A model generated the notes under the pieces. That model worked only from the letters and a program-made list of their open reading frames with translations, searched no databases and was not told the origin of the DNA. A DNA stretch of 51,237 nucleotides, taken from contig MU119532.1 in assembly GCA_014904845.1 (NCBI GenBank), forward strand, positions 3,128 to 54,364. Direction: 5' to 3'. Within the stretch, counting starts at the first letter, position 1, and each line of letters begins with the position of its first letter. The translations under genes and the position numbers were made by a program. The stretch comes from Acephala macrosclerotiorum. Its lineage: Eukaryota; Ascomycota; Leotiomycetes; Helotiales; Mollisiaceae. Below, in pieces: positions 42,971 to 51,237 of this stretch.

Positions 42971-43975
42971 CTATCTATGTCCATTCTCTCCCGCTTTCGC
43001 ATGCACATACGAAGTCATCTCCGACGCAAAGTCCTCCTCCACACAATTCGACCTACAAACCTTGTGTTTCCTCTCCCACTCCGCCAGCTGATCGAATTTC
43101 TTGCACCGATGCGGAGCGTCGCGCGTCTTCCACGTTCCCATCTCCGAATGATCTTTCTGGAAGAGCACAGGCGTTACATCTGCTTGGCACTTGATCATGG
43201 TCAGAAGTGTCAAGTAGCAGTGGTTCACATGGAGTTCGAAGATGAACTCTGTTGAGTTCATGAAGGTCTGGTAGTCCCAGTACTCTCGATACTCGAAGAG
43301 CCAGAGGAAAGCAACGCAGTGCATCTGATGGGTCACTGATTCAAGTGTCAGTCTGGGAGACGATCTGGGACTGGGAGCACGAGTAACCTACTTTCCGGAA
43401 ACGCAATAACTTGGTCATCATTTGGCGCCGGGAGACGCCACCAGTCGAACGCTTCCGCCGACTTGTTTATCATAGCCAGCTTGTCATATGGAAACCCTAT
43501 ATTGCCCTCTATGAAGCACTTCTCAGCACTGGTCGAACTCTGGAAAGCAGGGGAAAGTACCGTCATATATCAGTTCCCAAACCGCCCGACGTTCATCAGT
43601 CGGCTCTCCGAAATACTTTGGTGGGATGATGTCCGAATCATATTGTCGCCATTCGAACTCCATTACTTCCTGCATTGGGCTATACGCCCACATCTTTCGC
43701 TCGCATGCTGCATCTGAGGGAGCGATTGTGTATCGATATGCATAAAAGATGACGGAGCAGAGCAGGATTCCAAGACTGGCGAAAAATGCGATTCTAGCTG
43801 GCGATTTCTCTTTGGCCTCTACAACGTCTCTCCTCCCATACTGTTCGTCAGAGTCCAGTGGCTCGTCGAGGAGAGGTGCTTCTTCCTTCTCGTCTCCAGA
43901 GGTCGAGTTTCCCGAAGTTTCGGAGATGTCCACTGAGGAGCGGTCATTGTTGGGGAGTTTTTCGTAATTTGACAT
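42971..43975 (-). CDS. UstYa-like (DUF3328) oxidase, gene A of the cluster
   Basis: Exons 43975-43561, 43508-43392 and 43335-42971 give 298 residues. Layout: a Ser/Glu-rich cytosolic N-terminus, one membrane anchor (IAFFASLGILLCSVIFYAY, about residues 60-80), then the luminal domain with W.YSPM.EVMEFEW. Both metal-site motifs HxxHC are present: HQMHC and HVNHC, the second followed by MIKCQADVTPV (like the MC.ADV of the family). UstYa-type enzymes use copper to oxidise side chains of secreted peptides during fungal RiPP synthesis. The first intron has an unusual shape (GTACTT...CATAG with branch GCTGAG), and the second junction creates MTHQMHC. Head-to-head with gene B, spacer 237 bp. Confidence 0.85.
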
Positions 43976-44212
43976 GATCACATACTGGACAAGTGCATCA
44001 ATGCATTTTCAAACTGCTGCTATACAGAAGTTGATCCAGAGTGAGCTTGTGAAGAGCCTTGGCGTTATGACCGTCATCACACATTGGGGGACGTCAGCAC
44101 TGCTAGCCAATCAGCAAGCGAGAATACTGGCATCTCAACCATCCGAACATCAGAGACGGCGACCCTTTCAGTGGAAATTACGATAGCTTCGCGCTTTTCA
44201 ATATTAACTGTC

Positions 44213-45087
44213 ATGGCAGGGCGATATCCACGCTCCTTGAAGTCACATCTACCATGGATTGGCTCCTCCGTAGCAACTCTGCTCGTCTCAACGCTGATAC
44301 TGGTTCTCGCGATCAGCCTCGAACCCACCGATGCTCAATGTGTGCGCCAGAGCTTTTCGTGGTCTCCAGCGCTGGATGCCATCAAGTACCACTACGAAAC
44401 CTTCGCCAACATCGATTTCTTCACCGAATCGCCATATTTCGGTCTCGTACCTACCCAGGAGATTGAGGATGCTTGGGGCGGAATACTTCCAAGTGCGTAT
44501 ATCAAATCATGCTATTTCTGAATATATATTGACAGGCTTGAAGAGCATCCCATCTCCATTCCAACGTCCAAGCTAGAAGCGTTGGGCCAGTCCCTCGATT
44601 CTGACGACCCGGATTGGATTCGTGATCCCCACAACCCAGACGCGGTGCTCGCGATTCCAGAGTATGCTGCCCAACTAGGCTGCCTCAACTTTCTCCGGCA
44701 ATGGTCCTACAGTCCCCAGAGGGATTTTAGATATCTCGCAAGCCATTTGGGCAGCAAAGATCTCATCTGGAGAAGAACGCACCAGTGTCTTGAGAGATTG
44801 CGTCAAGCTGTGATGGTGAGAACATCCCCCTTCAAGTGATGCACCTGTCTGACAAGATTTCTCAGTGCTGGGCGGATACAGGTGCTCTGATCAAATACTT
44901 CCCCGAAAATCCAGAACCAGGCCAAGGACTCATGTTTGATCTGGGAACATATCACTATTGCCGAGATTTCGACAGAATCCATGACTGGACGGAGGAACAT
45001 GCAGTCGAGCACGTCACAATGGACAATCTCTGGTGGAGTGGAGATGAAGACACCAACTGCAAGGTCTACGGTTTGTGTTTTGATTAG
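44213..45087 (+). CDS. UstYa-like (DUF3328) protein lacking both HxxHC motifs, gene B
   Basis: Exons 44213-44496, 44536-44815 and 44866-45087 give 261 residues. The membrane anchor (SVATLLVSTLILVLAISL) and the SFSWSPALDAIKYHYE segment mark it as a family member. The place of the first HxxHC reads YAAQLGCLNFLRQ, so both His are gone (A and G), and the second reads RTHQCLERLRQAVMCWADTG, where the His positions hold Arg and Gln while the MC.AD tail is kept. So it probably cannot bind copper in the usual way and may act as a structural partner. The first intron is short (39 nt); the donor GTATAT is required because the GTGCGT four bases earlier breaks the frame. The ATG at 44213 is the first usable in frame. 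Confidence 0.78.
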
Positions 45088-45108
45088 ATATCCTCAAACC
45101 CGAGCTTC

Positions 45109-45855
45109 TCATTTCCCCATCCCTTCCTTATCCCACTTCTCCAAACTCTCCTTCATACTCTCAAAATACCCCCTCTCGTCTCCTTGATACATCTCATACG
45201 TGCCACCCCTCATACCCTCAATCACCTCACTCATCTCACCCATCAAACGCTCCGCATCCTTCCTCCTCCCAGCTCCCTGCTTCCAAACAGCCTGCACCAT
45301 GATCCTCCACGCCCCAAAAGCCTGCGGACAGTCCTTCCCAAGTTTGCTTTCCAACCATCCCTTCACATCGGCTTCCATCTTCTCAGCCTCCTCATAGCTT
45401 CCTTTAGCCAATAACATACCAGCCAGCGTATGGAAATGGCTTAAATTCCCCCTATCCCTCCGTCGTTCACACAACATCCTCATCGTTTCCTCTGCCTCCG
45501 GTCTTCCTAATTCCCGCTGGATATCAAACCTTCCCAGCCACAACCGATCCCACATCACATAATCCTCATCATAAAACGTCTTTGGTGCTGCGGCAGCATC
45601 TTTGGCCGTGAGGCGATCGATGAGCAGTTCTTCTAGGATCCGGAGTTTCTTTTCCTTGGGTAAGAAACTCTCGGGATCGATGGGGAGGGAAGAGATCTCG
45701 GAGTCGGTGTAGTTGCAGAGAAAATTCCGCGCTACGGTGAAGGGGAGGTCGTTCCAGAAGGGCGTGTCCGGGACGGCGTATTCCCAGGGGAATTTGGCGC
45801 GCCCGTCGGAGGAGGGCTTGCCGTCGGAGTATTTTACGTCTTTCGAGGTGGCCAT
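45109..45855 (-). CDS. Helical (TPR-like) protein of unknown function
   Basis: An intronless frame of 248 residues. The second half is made of helical pairs with TPR-like spacing, for example FHTLAGMLLAKGSYEEAEK, followed by QAFGAWRIMVQAVWKQG and DAERLMGEMSEVI. The first half is less regular (WEYAVPDTPFWNDLPF, RILEELLIDRL). No signal peptide or membrane segment, so probably cytosolic. Its stop lies only 21 bases from the stop of gene B, and its start is 300 bp from the start of gene C, so it shares regulatory sequence with a UstYa-like gene. TPR-type proteins act as adaptors; a role in the cluster is a guess. Confidence 0.75.
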   Translation of the reverse strand: MATSKDVKYSDGKPSSDGRAKFPWEYAVPDTPFWNDLPFTVARNFLCNYTDSEISSLPIDPESFLPKEKKLRILEELLIDRLTAKDAAAAPKTFYDEDYVMWDRLWLGRFDIQRELGRPEAEETMRMLCERRRDRGNLSHFHTLAGMLLAKGSYEEAEKMEADVKGWLESKLGKDCPQAFGAWRIMVQAVWKQGAGRRKDAERLMGEMSEVIEGMRGGTYEMYQGDERGYFESMKESLEKWDKEGMGK

Positions 45856-46155
45856 CGTATCTTCGAGATGTTGTTTGGTTTATATCACGACGCGAGTTGG
45901 TCTGATTTGGACGCGGAAGTGCGTATCCCTGAACCCGATTGCGGAGTAGTTGTTTCGGTTCGGTCCGCAGACTTGATTGATGTACACCGGAATCTTGCCA
46001 CTTTGCTGACAGGTGTGATGACGGCTCTGATGACAGGACAGCCAGCTTCGGCTAGGCTCGCTTAGGGAAACACCCCCATTTTCGGTTCAGCCACACCCGT
46101 TTGAGCTCCTTGAGGAGCCATTCTCGAAAGCGTCTCGTTTGTGATATGAGCAACA

Positions 46156-47013
46156 ATGGCACCAAAATGGCCGTTCAAACGGTGGGAGAGCTCGACATAT
46201 TATTCTGTGTCCCAAGACTCGTTCAGGACAGATGCGGAAGAAAGCCCCATCCCGGATAAAGCAGAAAAACTGCTGTCCTTGCCAGGAGATCGTAGCAAGA
46301 GACTTTTCATCTTTTACCAGGTTGGATTTTGGGTTCTCTTGTTTGTCTGTCTACTCGAAAGCCTGCCTCTTTTGTTGCATTCGCACCTTTTCGAGGACAG
46401 CGACTCTCTGATCAAGTCGCCAGTCCCATCCAGTGCGTATCTCGAATCTCGTAGCGAAGGGACGAAAAACTAAGAAACCATAGTTCCATGGACCATCAAA
46501 ACCTTTGAACATGACCCGTCAATGGTCGCACTCGAAACAGTCGAGGATGTGGAGAGAGCGTGGAGCAAATACGGTACATCAACCCTCAGTCCTCGTTATT
46601 ACTCGTGGCTAAGCATCAAACAAGAAACCACAGCATTCATTTACCTCGAGAACCCAGAGGACTACTCCCTTTACCCCAACCGCGACGTGATTCTAGGCAC
46701 ACAAAACATCTACATGATCAGTGCGCACCATCAACTGCACTGTCTGAAGAAGCTGCACATAGCTATGACGTTACTGGCACACCCACCGGATAATTCGACG
46801 ACAGAGGAACTACTCGGTGGCGTGAAACATGCGGAGCATTGCTTCAACTACCTCAGGCAGGGCATTCTGTGTGTTGCGGATTCGGCGTTGGAGGGACCGA
46901 CGCCGGAGAATGATCTGTTGGGGTATGATGTCCAGCATCAGTGTCGGAAATGGGATGGCGAGGGAGGTTTGGATGAGTGGAGGAGGAAGCATGATGCGAA
47001 TAATATGAGATGA
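46156..47013 (+). CDS. UstYa-like (DUF3328) oxidase, gene C
   Basis: Exons 46156-46432 and 46484-47013 give 268 residues; the junction SI-PWTIKTFEHDP restores the family segment. One membrane anchor (FYQVGFWVLLFVCLLESLP). Both motifs are intact: HHQLHCLKKLH and HAEHCFNYLRQGILCVAD. The spacing of 60 to 70 residues between them is usual for the family. Convergent with the small secreted-peptide gene, divergent from the TPR-like gene. Confidence 0.88.
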
Positions 47014-47392
47014 AATAACAGAATAGACACTTGCGGTGTTGTATTTGTTTTCCAATCCTTGCAAGCGTCTTGTCCCGCAAGTTCAGCGCTATGGTCTTCT
47101 CCCCTCCCAGGATTTCAACTGTCCACATCTTCAAAGTCCGGGGAATCCTGTTAGCAAACTGCTTCAAATTTCTCGGTGTGAACAATGGGGTAAGGTGAGA
47201 TCATGAGAATTCGGCACACAAGGATTTTTGCATTTTCACAGAGTTGAAAAAAGTAGCGGAGGGCACAATTCTCTTTGTTTACATTGGGTCGTCGGGAATT
47301 CTAGTAACATTGCCCGACACAAATAACCCTCCTATCTTCAATTCTAGTCCGCCATCAAGCCTTCCAGCCCTCTAAAGTGATGTTCAACACAT
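47014..47392. other. Spacer between gene C and the peptide gene
   Basis: Contains the 3' ends of both transcripts. The alternative last exon of the peptide gene (47371-47344) would lie here. Confidence 0.4.
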
Positions 47393-47610
47393 CTAAGGAC
47401 CGGCGAGCAAGCCCCAAGAGACGTACAACTGGCGAGAGATCTCCTTGAAGCTGTTGCTAGCCTTGGCGATGGGATTAGGGTTTGCCTCTGGCTTGGCTTT
47501 GAAGAAGTCAGTCACAAAGACCATCTCTTTCACAAGTAGGTAAACTCACCAACTGGAGCAGCAATGGCGGCGGTAGCCGCAAGAATAGTGAGTATGGCGG
47601 TGAACTTCAT
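47393..47610 (-). CDS. Small secreted peptide, candidate substrate of the UstYa-like genes
   Basis: An ATG at 47610 opens MKFTAILTILAATAAIAAPV, a typical fungal signal peptide with Ala-rich core. An intron 47549-47497 (GTGAGT, CTGAC, AAAG) leads to exon 47496-47393 and a 54-residue precursor. After cleavage the mature part is about 34 residues, with NPNPIAKASN, KEISRQ and the end LYVSWGLLAGP, which holds one Tyr and one Trp, residues that UstYa enzymes can modify. There is no dibasic Kex2 site and no repeat, unlike most dikaritin precursors. A second splice (GTACGT at 47426 to CTTTAG at 47372) would stay in frame and replace the Tyr/Trp end by GLEGLMAD, so the C-terminus is uncertain. It lies between UstYa-like genes and is head-to-head with gene D. 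Confidence 0.6.
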
Positions 47611-47915
47611 GATGACGGTGATGCTTGGTGGAGCTGGGCTTGTTTGGGTTGGAAGTAGATGCTGGTTGGATCCAGATGTGTGCGATCTTCTGAGGAGTGA
47701 TCCGTAATAAAGGTATTGGAACCGAGTAGGGCCTGGGGCAGATGTGTGATGACATTCGACCGAAGTCATCGTGAGGTAGGATGACTTGTCAACAGTCTCT
47801 CCCCCTCCTACCATCCTTGGCCTAGTGCCAGCCCACTCACCCCTTCGAGCCCTGCTCGAAGGAGAACTCGCTCGTGAGCCCCCAATTTCTTGAGGACGTC
47901 TCGAAAGTAAACAGC
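47611..47915. promoter_or_regulatory. Divergent promoter shared by the peptide gene and UstYa-like gene D
   Basis: The 305-bp spacer lies between opposite start codons, so both promoters are expected here. No known site is assigned. Confidence 0.5.
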
Positions 47916-49026
47916 ATGGCTTCACGACTCTCATCATCGGATGTCTCCCGCGATGGGTCAGAAGAATGGGAAAAGGAAGGCCTCATACAAGCTGGCAAGA
48001 GCTTGAAGTTGAGAAAAGCTCAAAGTGAGGGATGGTTTTATTCCCGTGCTCACATTGTTTCTCTATATGCCTTAATATCTTCGTTGCTGCTGGTCAGCAC
48101 AAGTCTCACATTCAGGCTGCATCGGAAGCCATTCGCAGATCCGACGCTTGGAGTATACTGTGAGATTCCCTACATCACTGAAGATCCATCCCTAATATTT
48201 CTCAAGCACCGGCGAATGAAGCAGTGGAATACATCCGAGAGCAAAAGTTCGAATCAGCGCTGTTCAGCTATACACCATACATGGGCTTTCCCACCAATGA
48301 GACAGACAAGCTATGGGAGAATCTGTATGATTGTAAGATAATTCCAATACGATCCGAGCTGGCGGCAGCTGACACTTTGCAGCACTTGCCGTCTCCAAGA
48401 TCTCGAAATCAGAAGCAAAGCTGCTTCCTCATCCCACGTTGCGAATTCCTGGAACCGAGGACTACCTGGTTCAATTAGACGTCTTCCACCAACTACACTG
48501 TCTCGATGATCTTCGAATGCTGCTGTATCCCGAGCGATTTCCGGGATTGGAGGAGCTGAAAGATGAGAACGGGGTGATAAACAGAGATGGACACGAGTTC
48601 CGGCATTGGGGTACGTTCACTCAAGAAGACAGGGACAAGAAATCAATCCTGACAGTATCTCCAGACCACTGCATCGACGCCCTCCGGCAAACAATAATGT
48701 GCCACTCCGACGTCTCGCCCGTGTCCTGGCACCTCAACATGCCCAAGCGCAATGTCATCATCCCACAGCTCTCAACGTCACACACTTGTCGCAATTTCAC
48801 CAAGATCCAAGAATGGGCGAGGGAGAATTCGGCGGGTGACTGGAATTATATGGTGGATAGTAAGGAGGCCGTGGATGAGATTGTGAGGACCGCCGGCTTT
48901 GATCAGGCGCCTGATGAGGATATGGGGAGTCAGTATGATAAGTTTCCGGGGGATCCGTTTTTCAAGTATTGGAGGGATCATCCTGAGGAGGCTGCTGAGG
49001 CGAGGAAGAAGGCAGGTTTGGATTGA
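47916..49026 (+). CDS. UstYa-like (DUF3328) oxidase, gene D
   Basis: Exons 47916-48159, 48207-48332 and 48383-49026 give 337 residues. The membrane anchor is SLYALISSLLLVSTSLTF. The junctions build YSPANEAVEYIREQKF and LYDSLAVSKISK, both standard family segments. The first motif is complete (DVFHQLHCLDDLR). The second keeps HC but not the first His (SPDHCIDALRQTIMCHSDVSPV). A long C-terminal tail follows, with FTKIQEWAREN and a helical end rich in Asp/Glu, which is longer than in the other members. Its 3' end faces gene E, 230 bp apart. Confidence 0.88.
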
Positions 49027-49256
49027 GATAGAGACTTTGGTAGGTGTAATGGAGTTCCAAGTTTTCTCCCTTCGAATTTTGATGCGGTCGCTTTGTTGAC
49101 ATTGGCCCAAGCCATCTGATTCATCGTGGGAAATTTGATTTGACACCAAAACTTCGGACCCGACCGTTGTTTTTCAGATTTCGACTCACATCTTTGAGTG
49201 TCTAGCTTCGAAAAAGCGTCAGAAAGTGGGGTGGAGATGAGAACTGGTAACTTCAT

Positions 49257-50026
49257 TTAAATATCCACCAAACTCCTCAAAGTATCCCCCTTCCTCACCG
49301 GCCGTCTAGCCACCACCGGCTCCTCTTGACTCCTCAACAAAATATCATGTAACCCCTCCACCTTCCTACAATAGTGCCCCGCTCCCACACCATCGATCAC
49401 CGTCACCTCCTCCCCCATCCTCAACTTTCCAGTAAAAGACGGCTCAATCGTGTCATCAGCTGAACACATAATGCCCTTTCCATTGTCAGTTTCTTGCCCA
49501 CCTCAAGGAACATATCTGAATTCACCTGGGTAATATAATCCAAACAATGCTCCAAATGCTCCTCCGCCGACATCTCACCCTCCTCAAGCTGATGGGGCGG
49601 GGCTTGCAATCCCCTCCTACCCTTAACCCCATGCTGGTGACCCTTCCCTCTCAGCGCAGCTCTCAGTATCTCCACACAATGCAGCTGATGGAACATCGAC
49701 ACCCCATAGCTTACTGCTTCCTCCTCTCCATCCTCACACAGGCGGAGGAAGCCATTGCTCCCGTCTATAGCGATTATCTGTCGTGCTTGGGAGAGGAGTG
49801 ATTGATAGTCGGGATCTGAGGGGTTGAGGGCGTCGTGGAAGAAAGTCTGGAAGGAGGTCCCGAGGAAGGGTGTGTCGGTTGGTTTGGGAGCGTAGGAGAA
49901 GAGACGTGAGAGGTTTCGAGTGGAATGGCCAAAGAGGATGTATGAGAGGGAGATGAGGGTGATGAGGATGAATACTATGAGGAAAATCGAGCGGGTGGAG
50001 GTTGGTGACTTGTGGTAATTGGCCAT
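49257..50026 (-). CDS. UstYa-like (DUF3328) oxidase, gene E
   Basis: Exons 50026-49526 and 49475-49257 give 239 residues. The short N-terminus is followed by an anchor (SIFLIVFILITLISLSYILF). Motifs: MFHQLHCVEILR and EHLEHCLDYITQ, with the intron 49525-49476 falling right after the second, so that the junction restores ITQGIMCSADDTIEPS. A Gly/His-rich insert (GKGHQHGVKGRRG) separates the motifs. ATG 50026 is the first ATG in frame. It is the last gene before the right AT-rich block. Confidence 0.87.
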
Positions 50027-50290
50027 CGTGTAGAGAGAGGTATGAGGATTACTGGACGGATATGGCAAAATGCCCCAAGGTGATTTCCTCAGCTTAGTTC
50101 AACAGTTTGCTCGACCCAGGCTAGGGATTGAACATGGAGTCGGACCTCACGTGTCACCATGTGGATGAATGCTTCCCTAGTGAGCAGTCAGAAAGTGTAG
50201 GATGACCTGTCGTGACAGAAGCGAGCCGAGTGCTGACTTTGGTAAACTTCGACCAATCAGAATAATTCACTACAGCGTTACTAATAACTA
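50027..50290. other. Promoter region of gene E and block boundary
   Basis: Ordinary composition up to about 50290; nothing coding. Confidence 0.4.
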
Positions 50291-51237
50291 GCTTTCCATA
50301 TAAATTTTAAGCGAAACGCGTTTTTTTAGAATAATTATCGCTCTTTACATTTTACGATCGCGCTTTAATTCGAATAATTTTATAATTAAAAATTTAAATT
50401 ATATAATAAATAAATTAAAATATTTTTTAATAATTAAATTAATAATATATAAAATTTTAAAATTATATAATAATTTCGTAATTTAATAAAATTATTATTA
50501 CGTATATTCGAAATATATTTTTTAATTTTTAAATTATAATATAAATTATAAATTATTATAAATATTAAATTAAAAATAAATATTTATTAATATATTATAT
50601 AATTTTTTTTTAATATTTTATATTATTTTATAAATATTAAATAAAAAAAATTATAAAAATATAATTATAAAAATATTATTTAATATTAATTTAATAAAAA
50701 AATAATTTATTAAATAAAAAAAAATTTAATTATATTTAATAAAAATAATAATTATAAAATTTTTATATATATATATATTTTTTTTAAATATAAAAATAAA
50801 ATATAAAAATAAAATAAATAAATTATAAAAACGTTTTTATTTAATAAATTTAAAAATTTAAAAATATATAAAAAATAATTAATATTTTATTAATATATTA
50901 AAAATAATATAAATTTTTATTTTTTATAAATATTTAAAAAAAAATAAAAAATTTTTTAATTTAATTTTAATTAAAAACGTTTTTTATATTAAAATTATAA
51001 ATTAATAAATTAATAAATATTTTTAAAAAAAATAATAATAAAAAAATATTATTATATATTTAAATAATAATAATAATTTTAAATTTTTTAATATTTAAAA
51101 TAAAAATATATTATAAAATTTTATATTATTAAAAAAATATTTAATATTTAAATAAATAAATAAATAATTATTTATTAAAAATTTTATAATTATTATTTTA
51201 ATTAAATATAATTATATTTTATTAATTTATATAATAA
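50291..51237. repeat. RIP-type AT-rich block (right)
   Basis: Nearly all A and T to the end of the window. The handful of cytosines (for example TTCGAATAA, TACGTATATTCG, AAACGTTTT) stand in CpG. The first 100 bases still hold a few other cytosines and CGCG runs. No frame or element can be recognised. Confidence 0.88.

Noticed and set aside
1..51237. CRISPR arrays, operons, rRNA
   Set aside because: No repeat-spacer pattern or rRNA-like sequence; the window is clearly eukaryotic.

Overview
The window looks like a chromosome segment from a filamentous ascomycete. Genes are interrupted by short introns (about 40-65 nt, GT...CTRAY...YAG). Several families are typical of Pezizomycotina: HET-domain proteins, UstYa/DUF3328 proteins, a DAL5-type permease and a fungal P450. 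Three blocks of extreme A+T content carry the mark of repeat-induced point mutation (RIP). A Leotiomycetes (Helotiales-like) origin is my inference from the general look of the proteins, not something I could test.

Layout. 1-785 is a RIP-type AT-rich block beginning with a pure (ATT)31 microsatellite; it abuts a truncated GRDP-like pseudogene (888-1842). 1.9-5.5 kb is gene-poor, with one RING-finger gene. 5.5-22.8 kb is ordinary metabolic sequence: an SDR, a SnoaL-like protein, tRNA-Asn, a five-exon DAL5-type permease, a DapA/KDG-aldolase-like enzyme, a six-exon P450, an unknown protein, a TauD-type dioxygenase, a Lys/Ser-rich protein with a probable frameshift, and a GH78-like rhamnosidase. 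23-27.7 kb holds two tandem zinc-finger genes that share an unusual C-terminal module; one of them carries a caspase-like domain. 29.4-37.0 kb is a heterokaryon-incompatibility neighbourhood: two HET-domain proteins with related architecture on either side of a multi-pass membrane protein. 37.15-42.5 kb is a decayed zone. A RIP-mutated Tc1/mariner-like transposon fossil (about 37.8-39.0 kb) is flanked by pseudogenes whose stop codons are the kind RIP makes (CAG to TAG, TGG to TAG), including a Pch2/TRIP13-like AAA ATPase broken by a single TAG at a conserved Trp.

42.97-50.03 kb is the most interesting part. Five UstYa-like (DUF3328) genes lie within about 7 kb, with a TPR-like gene and a tiny secreted-peptide gene between them, arranged largely as head-to-head pairs. 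One of the five has lost both HxxHC motifs. UstYa proteins are copper-dependent oxidases acting on secreted ribosomal peptides (dikaritins such as ustiloxin) in fungi, so this may be an undescribed peptide-modifying locus. The small secreted protein is a candidate substrate, but it lacks the usual dibasic repeat pattern. The cluster runs up to another AT-rich block (50.3 kb to the end).

Where splice-joined exons were reconstructed, I checked that exon lengths add up to an open frame; exceptions are stated.
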